Notes: generated from the sequence alone by a model not told the origin. 64,000 bases of DNA from Halovenus amylolytica (GCA_004015825.1 SAYS01000001.1:243267-307266); one strand, 5' to 3'; positions 27,171 through 36,574 are shown, numbered from the stretch's first letter. Numbers and translations are program-made.

Positions 27171-27725
27171 ATGGGTTTTCACACGTTCGATCCAGCCAAA
27201 ATCGACCGGCTGGAGGATCCGTCCCGGTTCCGGTTCTGTTCCCGCGAAGAGCTGCTCGGTGCGTTGCCCACTGGGCCAGCCACACGCATTCTCGAAGTCG
27301 GCAGTGGCTCCGGCTTCTACACCGACGAGGTCGCGCCCTTCGTCGGGCAGGTCTGTGGTGTCGACCTCCAGCCCGCGATGCACGGCCGGTATGCCGAGCG
27401 TGGAGTCCCGGCAAACGTCGCGCTCGTTACCGCAGGCGCGGACGTGCTTCCCTTCCCGGACGGAACCTTCGACGGCAGTTTCTCGACGATGACCTTCCAC
27501 GAGAGCGCCTCCGAATCCTCGCTCGACGAACTGGCCCGTGTGATCGACGGCGGCGGCCGGGTCGTCTTCGTCGACTGGTCGCGGGCTGGTCGGGGTGAGT
27601 CTGGTCCGCCTGTCGAGGAACGCTACGATGCCGAATCCGCCGCGGCTATGCTCTCCGATGCGGGCTTCGACATCGTGACGGCACGGGAACGCTCCGAGAC
27701 ATTCAAGCTCGTCGGCGAACGGTAG
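27171..27725 (+). CDS. Class I SAM-dependent methyltransferase
   Basis: A 184-residue UbiE-like methyltransferase. Motif I is ILEVGSGSGFYT (about residues 40-51), motif II is GVDLQPAM, and post-motif FPDGTFDGSFSTMTFHE lies at the usual spacing. The substrate is unknown. An ATAATAATAA run at 27081-27090 could be its promoter, although it is 80 bases from the ATG. A membrane protein gene follows after 14 bases. Confidence 0.88.
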   Translation: MGFHTFDPAKIDRLEDPSRFRFCSREELLGALPTGPATRILEVGSGSGFYTDEVAPFVGQVCGVDLQPAMHGRYAERGVPANVALVTAGADVLPFPDGTFDGSFSTMTFHESASESSLDELARVIDGGGRVVFVDWSRAGRGESGPPVEERYDAESAAAMLSDAGFDIVTARERSETFKLVGER

Positions 27726-27739
27726 ACCTTCGATATTCT

Positions 27740-28327
27740 ATGCGATCACGCTCACTCCAGCCACTGACGGGTACGTTCGCGGCAGTCGTGACGATCGGCT
27801 GTACGCTTGTGGCGACGCTTCTCTCACCGTCGTTCGCCTGGCGTGAGAATGCGCTGTCGAATCTCGGCGTCACGGCGACTGATGCCGGCACGACTGTCAC
27901 TGTCCTGTTGTTCAACGGCGGGTTGATCGTCGGTGGCCTCCTCGGTCTCGTCTTCTGTGCGGTGCTGTATCGGGGTGCAACTGGGCGATTCCATCGGATC
28001 GTCGCCGTCTTGCTGTCGCTCACGCTCGTTTTGATGGCGCTCGTCGGCGTCTTTCCGCAGGACACAGCCCCGCACTTCCCGGTCGCCAGTGGCTTCTATC
28101 TCATGATTACTATTACCCTGTGGGTGGATGCGCTCGCCTGGCGGTCTGGTGGGAACGGGGCGTGGGCAGTCCGGTCCGGACTCGCTGGGACTGCGAATAT
28201 TCTGACCTGGATCGTGTGGGTCGCTGCAGGCACGCCGTGGGGACTCGCGGTGCCGGAGATTATCGGGGCCGTGATTTTCGGCACCTGGATCACGCTTCGC
28301 TCTTTGAGGGTTGCGAGTAGGTTCTGA
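27740..28327 (+). CDS. DUF998-type membrane protein
   Basis: A 195-residue integral membrane protein with about six hydrophobic segments. The NALSNLGV sequence after the first helix, in the family form ENALSNLG, and the FPQDTAPHFPVASGFY loop are typical of DUF998. The biochemical role is unknown. It starts 14 bases after the methyltransferase, so the two are probably one transcript. Its 3' end faces purB across a large folded repeat. Confidence 0.82.
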   Translation: MRSRSLQPLTGTFAAVVTIGCTLVATLLSPSFAWRENALSNLGVTATDAGTTVTVLLFNGGLIVGGLLGLVFCAVLYRGATGRFHRIVAVLLSLTLVLMALVGVFPQDTAPHFPVASGFYLMITITLWVDALAWRSGGNGAWAVRSGLAGTANILTWIVWVAAGTPWGLAVPEIIGAVIFGTWITLRSLRVASRF

Positions 28328-28375
28328 AGTGGGCGGATTGTGTTTGACATCGGAGACCTGAGTAACGAGTGTTCA

Positions 28376-28799
28376 AAACAGCAAGAAAGCCCCCGACCGC
28401 TCGATGGCTGCGCCGGGCGAGACTCGCTTCGCTCGTCTCGCTGGCCTTCGCTCACTCCGTTCGCGAAGAACTCGCTGCGGTCCTCACTTCGTTGTCGTCC
28501 GAAAATCGAAGATTTTCGTGATCCCGAGAGACGAAATCTCTCGGACGACGGTCCTTGCTTCGTCTCGCCTATCGAGCGGTCGGCCCGTTTCAGTCCCGCC
28601 CAACCTGGAAAATCACATCGGGCGGGACTGAAAGGGGCGAGGTGCTGAACGAAGGCGGACCCCGCAAGCACCGGAGCGACCGAACGGAGCGAGGAGCGTG
28701 GTTCGAGAATCGAAGATTCTCGTCATCCCGAAAATTTCTGATTTTCGGAGACAGCGGCGGGGCCCCCGAGTTCGGCGCCTCGGGGCTTTCTTGCTGTTT
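28376..28799. repeat. Large cloverleaf inverted-repeat element, copy 2
   Basis: A 424-base relative of the element at 6602. The outer stem AAACAGCAAGAAAGCCCC pairs with GGGGCTTTCTTGCTGTTT at 28782-28799. Arm A closes with GACCGCTCGAT against ATCGAGCGGTC (28571-28581). Arm B pairs TTTCAGTCCCGCCC (28588-28601) with 28620-28633. Arm C closes with GAGGTGCTGAAC against GTTCGGCGCCTC, including two G-T (G-U in RNA) pairs. Many small hairpins with CGAAG loops fill arms A and C. It lies between two convergent genes and is non-coding. Confidence 0.9.
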
Positions 28800-28846
28800 A
28801 TCCTTCTTGTAAAAACTGAGCTTCTATTCCAAAACAATCCCGTTCC

Positions 28847-30226
28847 CTACGCCAGATCGTCCACAAGCTCGTCCGCGAGTCCACTGTAGCCCGCCGGGGT
28901 CAGCGCTTGCAACTCTTCACGAACCTTTGCTGGAACATCCAGCTCCCCGAACAGTTCGTGGAAATCAGCCAGTTCGACGCGCTGGCCCCGGGTAAGCTCC
29001 TTGACGCGCTCGTAGGCATCCGTGTGACCCTCGCGGCGGAGGATCGTCTGGACTGCCTCGCCGATGATCTCGGGGGTCGCTTCCAGTTCCCCACGCATGA
29101 CCTGCTCGTTGGGCGTGACTTTTTCCAGACCCTTCTGCAGTTTCTCGTAGCCGATCAGACAGTGCGCGAACGAGGCACCAATGTTGCGCTTGACCGTCGA
29201 ATCCGAGAGATCGCGCTGGAGTCGCGAACTCGTCACGTAATCCCCGAGGAAGACGAGATCCGAGTTCGCCTTCGAGAGGTTCCCCTCGCTGTTCTCGAAG
29301 TCGATCGGATTCACCTTGTGGGGCATCGTCGAGGAACCAGTCTCGCCCTCGACGGCCTCCTGGCCGAGATACCGGTCGGAGATGTACAGCCAGGCGTCCA
29401 CGTCGAGATCGAGCAGGACGTTGTTCGCACCCCGGAGCGCGTCGAACAGCGTCGCTAGATCGTCACAGGGGTTGACCTGCGTCGTCAGCGGCGCCTGTTC
29501 GAGGCCGAGTCCCGCGACGAAGGAGCGAGCGAAGGCCGGCCAGTCGGTGTCGGGGTAGGCTGCGTGGTGTGCCGCGTAGGTCCCACTCGCGCCGGCGAGC
29601 TTCCCTTCGAGATCGACCTGTTCGATGCGGGCGATCTGTCGGCCGAGACGGGAGGCGTACACTGCCATCTCCTTGCCGAAGGTCGTCGGCGTCGCGGGCT
29701 GGCCGTGGGTCCGGGCGAGCATCGGCACGTCGCGATACTGCTGGGCCAGGTCGGTGAGCTGGTCACGAAGGTTCCGCAGTGAGGGGAGCAACACCTCCTG
29801 GGTCGCCCCCTGGACGAGCAGGCGGTAGGCGAGGTTGTTCGCGTCCTCACTCGTCAGCCCGAAGTGGATCCACTGCGTGCCCTCGACGCCCGCTGGCAGG
29901 TTCTCGCGGATGAAGTACTCGACTGCTTTCACGTCGTGGTTCGTCGCCGAATACTCGCCGTAGCCCTCTGTTTCGAGCTGTTTGATCATCTCGGCGTCAC
30001 TGCGGTCGAAGGAGTCGTAGACCTCCCGTAGCGAGTCGCGCTGGTCGTCGGTGAGCGACAGCGGGACCTCGTCGAGACCTGCGAGTGCGATTAGATATTC
30101 GATTTCGACTTCGACACGTGCACGCATGAGCGCCTGCTCGCTGGCGTACGGGACGAGCACTTCGGTGTACCGTGCGTACCGCCCGTCGAGCGGGGAGACA
30201 GCCGTCAGTGGGCCTCGGTCGGTCAT
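28847..30226 (-). CDS. purB: Adenylosuccinate lyase
   Basis: A fumarase/aspartase-superfamily enzyme that cleaves adenylosuccinate to AMP and fumarate, and SAICAR to AICAR, in purine synthesis. The 459 residues are full length. Signatures are SPLDGRYA near the N-terminus, MLARTHGQPATPTTFGKE with the catalytic histidine, and GSSTMPHKVNPIDFEN, the flexible signature loop. The ATG at 30226 lies 11 bases from an inserted short inverted-repeat element, which would sit within its promoter. Confidence 0.96.
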   Translation of the reverse strand: MTDRGPLTAVSPLDGRYARYTEVLVPYASEQALMRARVEVEIEYLIALAGLDEVPLSLTDDQRDSLREVYDSFDRSDAEMIKQLETEGYGEYSATNHDVKAVEYFIRENLPAGVEGTQWIHFGLTSEDANNLAYRLLVQGATQEVLLPSLRNLRDQLTDLAQQYRDVPMLARTHGQPATPTTFGKEMAVYASRLGRQIARIEQVDLEGKLAGASGTYAAHHAAYPDTDWPAFARSFVAGLGLEQAPLTTQVNPCDDLATLFDALRGANNVLLDLDVDAWLYISDRYLGQEAVEGETGSSTMPHKVNPIDFENSEGNLSKANSDLVFLGDYVTSSRLQRDLSDSTVKRNIGASFAHCLIGYEKLQKGLEKVTPNEQVMRGELEATPEIIGEAVQTILRREGHTDAYERVKELTRGQRVELADFHELFGELDVPAKVREELQALTPAGYSGLADELVDDLA

Positions 30227-30237
30227 ACCTGTTGGTC

Positions 30238-30294
30238 ATACTGGTGGCTATAAGAAACTGAAGAATATCTTTCCGAACGTATAGCCACCAGTAT
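30238..30294. repeat. Short inverted-repeat element, CTGGTGGCTATA form, copy 2 of the family
   Basis: A 57-base element with exact inverted ends ATACTGGTGGCTATA and TATAGCCACCAGTAT. Inside are AAGAAACTGAAGAAT and ATCTTTCCGAACG, shared with the CTGCCGGCTGTA copies. It occupies the region just upstream of purB. Confidence 0.88.
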
Positions 30295-30354
30295 CAGTAG
30301 CCGGTGGAAAAAGCCTGCCGGTCCGGCGATAGCCAGCCCGGGCCCCTCTTCGCC

Positions 30355-30822
30355 CTACTTCTGGAACCCGGGTGCCAGCCCGGTGTGGCGGATGCCACTC
30401 TGTTCCTCGATCGAAAACTCGTAGATCGCGACGCCGCCGTCCAGATCAGCACGCTGGAGGATCTCGGGCCGCCAGACGTTGTCCAGGTGCTGTTCGATCT
30501 CGTCCCACTCGGATTCTGGTTTCTCCGACAGTGTCCCCTCGAGCATGACACTCCGCCAGTTGAACAGCGTCTCGACGCTGTAGACCAGAAATCTGGCGCG
30601 GTCCGTCTGCTCGCTCAGCCGGTGTTTCTCGCTGCTCGGTCCGAGCAGATACGTGAAATACAGTGCCTGATTGCCGTCGTAGGCGTACGATATCGGGATC
30701 ATATACGGTGTGCGCTCGGTTGGTAGCCCGAGGACACCGCTCGACTGGGTCGCCAGAAAACCACTGATCGCGCCGTCGTCCATCTTTTCGAGCCCATAAT
30801 TCTGTAGCTGATCGACAGACAT
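30355..30822 (-). CDS. Pyridoxamine 5'-phosphate oxidase-family flavoprotein
   Basis: A 155-residue split-barrel FMN-binding protein. After a helical start the core reads GFLATQSSGVLGLPT, then YMIPISYAY and ALYFTYLLGPSSEKHR, ending with WRSVMLEGTL; these strands form the flavin-binding barrel. The substrate is unknown; such proteins act as flavin reductases or F420/heme-binding proteins. ATG at 30822 is preferred to the TTG at 30831. It is divergent from the UPF0179 gene. Two relatives occur at 38643 and 43393. Confidence 0.85.
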   Translation of the reverse strand: MSVDQLQNYGLEKMDDGAISGFLATQSSGVLGLPTERTPYMIPISYAYDGNQALYFTYLLGPSSEKHRLSEQTDRARFLVYSVETLFNWRSVMLEGTLSEKPESEWDEIEQHLDNVWRPEILQRADLDGGVAIYEFSIEEQSGIRHTGLAPGFQK

Positions 30823-30951
30823 ATGCTTCAATTGAACGGTTCAGGGCAATATAGATCCGGGTATTCTTACGATCTGGGAATCTCGGCCGGTCGAGGCGAT
30901 ACGTTCGTCCGGAGCGATACGTTCAACCGTCCGGGACCCGACAATCGAGGT

Positions 30952-31404
30952 ATGGGGACGGTGACGCTGATCGGAACGCGGCTTGCCGAGGAGGGCCAGG
31001 AGTTCGTCTATCAGGGGGAAGCGTCGGGCTGTGAGGGCTGTCCGTACCGCGACCAGTGTCTGAACCTCACCCCGGGCCGGAAGTACCAAGTGACGAAACG
31101 CCGGACTGGTGCGAGTACGCTCGACTGTGCGGTTCACGACACCGGTGTGACAGCCGTCGAAGTCGAACCAGTGAGTGTTACCGCGAACGTCCCGTCGGAG
31201 AGCGCCTACGTCGGGAACAAAGTCGAACTCGCCGGTCCGTGTCCACACACGGGCTGTCCGAGCCACGAGTACTGCGAGCCAGCCGGCGCCGATTTCGACG
31301 AAGAACACCGGATCCAGTCTGTCCGCGGCGAGCCACCGCACGACCACTGTCTGCTCGACCGCGACCTGGCTCTCGTCGATTTCGAACCACCCGACGACGC
31401 TTGA
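30952..31404 (+). CDS. UPF0179 family cysteine-rich protein
   Basis: A 150-residue archaeal protein of the UPF0179 family. The cysteines lie in CEGCPYRDQC, then CAVHD, then GPCPHTGCPSHEYC and a final HCLL, a spacing that suggests bound zinc or an iron-sulfur cluster. The role is unknown; the family is widespread in archaea and usually encoded near housekeeping genes. The ATG at 30952 gives the family's usual start, MGTVTLIGTRLA. It is divergent from the flavoprotein gene. Confidence 0.9.
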   Translation: MGTVTLIGTRLAEEGQEFVYQGEASGCEGCPYRDQCLNLTPGRKYQVTKRRTGASTLDCAVHDTGVTAVEVEPVSVTANVPSESAYVGNKVELAGPCPHTGCPSHEYCEPAGADFDEEHRIQSVRGEPPHDHCLLDRDLALVDFEPPDDA

Positions 31405-31417
31405 TTTTGCTTGACTC

Positions 31418-32242
31418 TCAGGCGACTTCCGATCGTGCGTCGAGTTCACCGATCTTTCCGAGATACTCGGCCGTGTAGCCAAAGACTGTCTCGTAGCCAT
31501 AGGCCGAAAGCAAGACGGGATAGAACGACTCCTCGGCGACGACGTCGACGCCGTCGGCAGCGGCGAAGCGTTCACCCTTCGCGACCTGCTCGAAATTCGA
31601 GACGAACACGTCGTAGGTCGCCGCCTCCGATTTCGGGATCTGGCGGTCGAGACGGAACACTGGCAACTCTTCCAGTTGTGAGTCGTCCTCTGTCGCAGTC
31701 GGCGCCACTGCGCCAGTCGCTTCGAGAAAGGACTGGAGCAGTCGCTTGGCGTTTCTCGTCGCCTGTGCCGAGCCCTGGTAGCCACATTCGACCTCGATCG
31801 TCGTCGGGATGGCATCGAACAGCCGGCCTTTCGAGTGACTGCCGACATCCACGACCGCATCGACCGGTAACTGCCCCAGTGGGCCGTGGAGCTGCTCGGT
31901 CAGTTCGTTCACGAGCGCGAACGTGCCGTCGTAGGACTGTGTCGAGTGCATCGAGAGGGTCAGACAGTCACCGAGTGTCGACTGGAGGTCGGCCGCGAGT
32001 CGTTTTTCGTGTGTCGGGCCGGCCTCGTCACCGGGGAACGCCCTGTTGAGATCCTCTTCGACGTAGCGATGCTCGGCCGCGATCGCTTCCTCGTTTGCGA
32101 TCACGAAGACGACTGGTCGCTCGAACGTGGGAGGATCTTCGAGTAACTGTTCGATCGCGTTGATGCCACAGGGTTCGTCCCCGTGAATACCGCCGACGAC
32201 TGCCAGTTCTGGTTCCGTCCCTCCGAAATACTCAACCCGCAT
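31418..32242 (-). CDS. Succinylglutamate desuccinylase/aspartoacylase-family metallohydrolase
   Basis: A zinc carboxypeptidase-fold deacylase of 274 residues. The metal site is GGIHGDE (His20 and Glu23) with the third ligand in SMHST, and the substrate-side DLNRAFPG follows the family pattern. The catalytic glutamate is probably in TIEVECGYQG. The substrate is not clear: haloarchaeal relatives are called AstE/AspA-like without proof. It is convergent with UPF0179, with 13 bases between the stops. Confidence 0.88.
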   Translation of the reverse strand: MRVEYFGGTEPELAVVGGIHGDEPCGINAIEQLLEDPPTFERPVVFVIANEEAIAAEHRYVEEDLNRAFPGDEAGPTHEKRLAADLQSTLGDCLTLSMHSTQSYDGTFALVNELTEQLHGPLGQLPVDAVVDVGSHSKGRLFDAIPTTIEVECGYQGSAQATRNAKRLLQSFLEATGAVAPTATEDDSQLEELPVFRLDRQIPKSEAATYDVFVSNFEQVAKGERFAAADGVDVVAEESFYPVLLSAYGYETVFGYTAEYLGKIGELDARSEVA

Positions 32243-32332
32243 CTATAGCTGTTTACTGGCCGCAGCGTAATTAAACCTCGATAGTCTGTCCGGGGTTGGT
32301 ACCCGATGACGCACTATTTTACCCCGCCGCTG

Positions 32333-32761
32333 TCACGGTTCACTGCCGTTGTCGGTCCGGGTGTCGGGTTCGATGCCGTTGTCGGTAGTCGAACTACCGT
32401 CGTACTTGTACTGTTTGAGCGTCTCACTGGAGATATCGCCGAGGACGGATTCGTTCGTCGCTTCGAGGACGACTGGCGGCGCGGCGCCTGCGTCCCGCGC
32501 TTCGATCCAGCGGCCGACACAGAGACACCACCGGTCACCCGGCTCCAGCCCCGGAAACTCAAGCTGTGGGCGTGGCGTGATGAGGTCGTTTCCCTGGGCT
32601 TTGCTGTACTGGAGAAACTCCTCGGTCATGATCGCACAGAGTTCGTGGCGGCCGTGGTCGTCCGGATGCTCGTGACAGCAGCCGTCGCGCAGATACCCAG
32701 TCTGTGGGTCCTCACTGCAGGGTTTCAACTCCGTCCCGAAAACGTTGTTCTGGTCGGACAT
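32333..32761 (-). CDS. DUF2237 family protein
   Basis: A 142-residue protein matching DUF2237. The conserved run includes PCSEDPQTGYLRDGCC, HELCAIMTEEFLQYSKAQGND, TPRPQLEFPGLEPGDRWCLC and RWIEARDAGAAPPVVLEAT. The many conserved cysteines and histidines hint at metal or redox chemistry, but no function is known. The last about 25 residues are a low-complexity acidic tail. It lies downstream of the RecA-like ATPase on the same strand. Confidence 0.9.
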   Translation of the reverse strand: MSDQNNVFGTELKPCSEDPQTGYLRDGCCHEHPDDHGRHELCAIMTEEFLQYSKAQGNDLITPRPQLEFPGLEPGDRWCLCVGRWIEARDAGAAPPVVLEATNESVLGDISSETLKQYKYDGSSTTDNGIEPDTRTDNGSEP

Positions 32762-32808
32762 ACCGATCCATTTGGCCCCGACGTTGAAGTCGATTCTGTC
32801 CTGGCCGC

Positions 32809-33528
32809 TCAGATATTCCGTGTGTCGTCGATCCAGACCTCGGAGTCGAACTTGACGGCCGTCTCTTCGAGCAGCGGCGTCCCGCCCCGGTTTTTCGGGA
32901 TCGTCAGCTGGTACTGCATCTCGTTTGTCAGCCGGACGAGCTCCAGTTCGAAGACGACGTCACTGATCGCAAGCGTCATATCACGCAGTGGTGGTGCGTC
33001 TTCCAGTGTCACACAGTGTAACACGCCAACCCCGCCCGTTTCGAGCATCTTCGACTGGAACTTGTTGATAACCTCGCGGTAGGCCCCGGGCTGTTCTGTC
33101 TCCTCCAGGGGGTTGATCGGGTCGAGAATGACGTTCATCTCCCGGTCGACGTGTTCGATCGTCTCGTAGACAGCGTCGAGGATATCGTCCGTGTCGTCGA
33201 TCGACATCGAGTAGCTGCGTGTCCCCGTAATCTGTTTCGTGAACTCCCGGTCCATCGTTTGACTGCCACGGACGTCCTTGACGAACACCTCGTCACTCTC
33301 GCAGCCGAGTCGCTGTTCGACACTCTCGGGCTCGCGCAACGTCGTCAGATACAGTGTCGGTCGCTCGCCGATCAACTGCTGGAACAGCGCCTCGCTCTGT
33401 GTCGCTGGCCCGGCAATAACCGACAACAGACTGCCCTGCTCGATCCCACCATCGAGTTCGCGGTCGATCTGCTGGATCCCCGTCTGGAGCTTGGTTTCCG
33501 CGTCGTTTTGTCGGTGGACTGGACTCAT
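32809..33528 (-). CDS. RecA-superfamily ATPase-like protein (KaiC/Rad55 type), P-loop degenerate
   Basis: A 239-residue protein with the fold pattern of haloarchaeal KaiC/Rad55-like proteins: LQTGIQQIDRELDGGIEQGSLLSVIAGP at the start (in two parts), a Walker-B-like strand MNVILDPINPLEE and the end LVRLTNEMQYQLTIPKNRGG. The expected P-loop GxxGxGKT reads AGPATQSEA, so ATP binding is probably lost or altered. It may be a structural or signalling partner. ATG at 33528 is preferred over an upstream start nine codons earlier. Confidence 0.75.
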   Translation of the reverse strand: MSPVHRQNDAETKLQTGIQQIDRELDGGIEQGSLLSVIAGPATQSEALFQQLIGERPTLYLTTLREPESVEQRLGCESDEVFVKDVRGSQTMDREFTKQITGTRSYSMSIDDTDDILDAVYETIEHVDREMNVILDPINPLEETEQPGAYREVINKFQSKMLETGGVGVLHCVTLEDAPPLRDMTLAISDVVFELELVRLTNEMQYQLTIPKNRGGTPLLEETAVKFDSEVWIDDTRNI

Positions 33529-33713
33529 CTCGGTGTTTCTTCCTTCCGTCCACAAACGAATAGTATTGAGTCGCCTGTTAGTAATCGTTTACCAGTCACA
33601 CTCCCCCTAAAAACAGTTCAAATCGGAAAACTGTCCCCCGTTTTCCATGCGGCTGTGAGCAAACGTCGTCTTCTGGCACCAACAGTTAGGTGCCACAGTC
33701 CCAAACAGCGAGT

Positions 33714-34049
33714 ATGGATCTGGCGACAATATTCATGATCAGCTGGTTCCCCCTGCTGGTCCACCTGCTCGCCACCGGCTACGTCGCGATTGATGCGCCG
33801 AAGTACGGGATGAACCGGCAATTCTGGACCGTGACTGCGCTCCTCGTTCCATTTTTTGGTCTCTTTGCGTATCTGTTCGAGCGTGGGGAGCGCACGCCTG
33901 ACCCGGATCGGAGTATGTTCGAGGATGGCGTGTTCGAGATTCACGAATCCCGGGCGGACGATACGCGTCTCGCGTCGGGTGGACCAGATGACGGTACCGA
34001 GCACGCCGAAGACGCGGGGAGCGACGACGGGACCAGCAGGCGCGAGTAG
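33714..34049 (+). CDS. Small membrane protein with acidic cytoplasmic tail
   Basis: A 111-residue protein with two membrane segments (about residues 5-24 and 38-58). The first is followed by YVAIDAPKYGMNRQFW, a pattern seen in small haloarchaeal and PLDc_N-like membrane proteins. The remaining 50 residues are strongly acidic and probably disordered. The function is unknown. It is followed after 47 bases by a methyltransferase gene. Confidence 0.75.
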   Translation: MDLATIFMISWFPLLVHLLATGYVAIDAPKYGMNRQFWTVTALLVPFFGLFAYLFERGERTPDPDRSMFEDGVFEIHESRADDTRLASGGPDDGTEHAEDAGSDDGTSRRE

Positions 34050-34096
34050 TCCGGAGATCGGTGGAGGTATGTCACCTCCCAGCCCTTCGACCAACA

Positions 34097-34783
34097 ATGA
34101 GCGTTCGATCCGAGTTCGATCAGTGGGCCGCCGACGGCAAGGACAGGGGGATGGAACAGCGCCACTGGCATACGGCAAAACACGCACTCTCCCGGATGCC
34201 AGTCGAGTCGGGTGATACTGTGCTCGATCTGGGCACCGGCTCCGGCTACGCACTCAGAGCGCTCCGGGAGACCCGCGGGATCGGCCGGGGGTATGGCCTG
34301 GATGGCGCACCGGAGATGGTCCGCAACGCACGCGAGTACACCGACGACGACCGGATCGGCTACGTCATCGGGGACTTTCACACCTTGCCCTTCGAGGCAG
34401 ACAGCATCGACCACATCTGGTCGATGGAAGCCTTCTATTATGCACAGCAACCGGACACAGTCCTCGAAGAGATCTCTCGTGTGCTCTCCCCGGGCGGAAC
34501 CGTCTACTGTGCGGTGAATTTCTTCGAGGAGTCGGTCCACACCCACGACTGGCAGGAACTCGTCGGTATCGAGATGCAGCTGTGGGATCGGGCGCAGTAC
34601 CGGGCGGCGTTTCGCGACGCGGGGCTGATTGTCGCCGAGCAGGATACGATCCCCGACCGCGAGATCGAGATCCCGCCGGCCGACCAGTTCCCCACCGAGG
34701 AGTTCGACTCCCGCGAGGCGATGGTCGACCGCTACCGCGAACACGGCACACTGCTCACAGTCGGTGTCGCACCCGAGGGCTAG
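34097..34783 (+). CDS. Class I SAM-dependent methyltransferase
   Basis: A 228-residue methyltransferase. Motif I is VLDLGTGSGYALRAL, then GYGLDGAPEMV (motif II) and IGDFHTLPFEADSIDHIWSMEAFYYA in two parts (motifs III-IV), all as in the UbiE/COQ5 group. The C-terminal part resembles small-molecule methyltransferases with WDRAQYRAAFRDAGL. The substrate is unknown. ATG at 34097 is preceded by CCAACA with no ribosome binding site, so it may be leaderless or translated with the gene upstream. Confidence 0.88.
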   Translation: MSVRSEFDQWAADGKDRGMEQRHWHTAKHALSRMPVESGDTVLDLGTGSGYALRALRETRGIGRGYGLDGAPEMVRNAREYTDDDRIGYVIGDFHTLPFEADSIDHIWSMEAFYYAQQPDTVLEEISRVLSPGGTVYCAVNFFEESVHTHDWQELVGIEMQLWDRAQYRAAFRDAGLIVAEQDTIPDREIEIPPADQFPTEEFDSREAMVDRYREHGTLLTVGVAPEG

Positions 34784-34878
34784 ATCGGTCTCACGAGCTG
34801 ACAGCAGCCGGACACGCTGGTTATCAGAGACTGGTAATCTTGATTCGTTTAATGTAGGTTTAGGTAAGAGCCTCAGCT

Positions 34879-36570
34879 ATGGCCCACAGTGAGTCACTTT
34901 CGATCCGGGCGCGGTACGAAGCGGCGCTCTGGTGGACGATGGAACAGCTCGGTATCACGGAATCGATCGAACGGAAGGTAATCGCGGCCGTGCTGATCCA
35001 GTTTCTCTCGACCGTCGGGATCTTTCTCGCCCCGTTTCTGTTCTCCGGGACGCTCTGGTATCTCCTCGCTGGCCTCCTCTTCGCCGGTGCGAGTATCGCG
35101 CTGGTGAACACGGTACTGATCGTACGTAACGATTTCACCGGCCCGATCAAGGAGCTCGAAGCTGGGGCAGACGAAATCGCAGCCGGCGATCTGAGCGCCG
35201 AGATCGACCGCTTCGAGCAGGCCGACGAGATCGGAAGCCTGTTGAACTCCTTCGTCGCGATGCGATCGTATCTGGTGACCGTCTCCGATCAGGCCGAAGC
35301 ACTGGCCGAGCAGGAGTTCGACGACCCCGTCCTGTCGGAGGACGTGCCCGGCGAGTTTGGTGCGTCGCTCTCCCGGATGTCAGAGAACCTCCGGTCGCAC
35401 ACCGAACAGCTGGAGTCGATGACCGACAGGCTCGAACGCCGCTCCCAACGGCTTGAAGGGCTCGTCGAGGCCTTCGGTGACGCCGCCGAACGGGCCCAGA
35501 ACGGCGACCTGACTGCGACGATCGACGCGTCCGATCTCGACCTCGAAACCGAGGAGTACGAGCGACTGGTCGACAACTACAACGATCTCGTCGAGACGCT
35601 CGGCGAGACGATCAGCGAGGTGACGGCGTTTGCGACCGACGTTTCACAGACCAGCGACACCGCCGCCGGCAGCATGACCGAGATCGACCGGGCCAGTGGC
35701 GAGGTCGCAAACTCCGTCCAGGAGATCTCCGACGGCGCTGCCAGACAGTCCGAGGAACTCCAGCGGGTCGCCGACGAGATCAACACGCTGTCGGCAACCG
35801 TCGAAGAGATCGCAGCATCGGCCGACGACGCAGCCAGCACTGCCGAGGAGGCCGCGACCCGCAGCAACGAGGGGCGGGATGCAGCCGAGGACGCGATCGG
35901 CGAACTCGACCAGCTAGAGGCCCGGATCACCGAGACGGCAACAGCGGTCGAGGATCTCGCCAACCAGATAACCGAGATCGACGAGATCGTCTCCTTCATC
36001 GAGGAGATCGCCGAGGAGACGAACATGCTGGCGCTGAACGCCTCGATCGAGGCCGCCCGCGCCGGCCAGAGCGGCCAGGGCTTCGCCGTCGTCGCCGACG
36101 AAGTCAAAACACTCGCCGAGGAGACCCGGCAGTACGCCGCAGAGATCTCGACCCGCATCGATACCGTTCAGTCGGCCTCCGAAGAGACGGTCTCCGACGT
36201 GCGTGCGATGGAGTCACAGGTCACCGACGGCGTCGAGACGATCGAGACGACGTTGCACAACTTCGACGATATCGTCGACGAGGTACAGATGGTCAACGGG
36301 ACGATCCAGGAGATCAGCGACGCCACCGACGAACAGGCCAAAACGACGCAAGACGTCGTCAGGATGGTCGACGAGGTCGCGTCGATCAGCGAGCAGACGA
36401 CCGCCGAGGCAGAAACCGTCGCTGCCGCAGCCCAGCAGCAGACGGCCTCCGTCTCCGAGGTGCGGTCGAGCGTCGATACCCTCTCGACGAAATCCGGTGA
36501 TCTGCAGCAGCTACTCGACTCCTTTACCGTCACCGACCGGCGTCGGGAGCGCGTCTCGCCGGTCTCGTAG
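34879..36570 (+). CDS. Membrane-bound methyl-accepting chemotaxis transducer
   Basis: A haloarchaeal transducer (Htr type) of 563 residues. Two close membrane helices (about residues 34-55 and 59-82) leave almost no extracellular loop, so it cannot have a normal external sensor domain. A HAMP region ([22 protein letters not shown]) follows, then long coiled coil and the conserved signalling hairpin [23 protein letters not shown] (in two parts) near residue 380. It may sense membrane or cytoplasmic state, or a partner's signal. Its 3' end meets that of the hemerythrin-ligase gene with four bases between them. Confidence 0.93.
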   Translation: MAHSESLSIRARYEAALWWTMEQLGITESIERKVIAAVLIQFLSTVGIFLAPFLFSGTLWYLLAGLLFAGASIALVNTVLIVRNDFTGPIKELEAGADEIAAGDLSAEIDRFEQADEIGSLLNSFVAMRSYLVTVSDQAEALAEQEFDDPVLSEDVPGEFGASLSRMSENLRSHTEQLESMTDRLERRSQRLEGLVEAFGDAAERAQNGDLTATIDASDLDLETEEYERLVDNYNDLVETLGETISEVTAFATDVSQTSDTAAGSMTEIDRASGEVANSVQEISDGAARQSEELQRVADEINTLSATVEEIAASADDAASTAEEAATRSNEGRDAAEDAIGELDQLEARITETATAVEDLANQITEIDEIVSFIEEIAEETNMLALNASIEAARAGQSGQGFAVVADEVKTLAEETRQYAAEISTRIDTVQSASEETVSDVRAMESQVTDGVETIETTLHNFDDIVDEVQMVNGTIQEISDATDEQAKTTQDVVRMVDEVASISEQTTAEAETVAAAAQQQTASVSEVRSSVDTLSTKSGDLQQLLDSFTVTDRRRERVSPVS

Positions 36571-36574
36571 CGCT

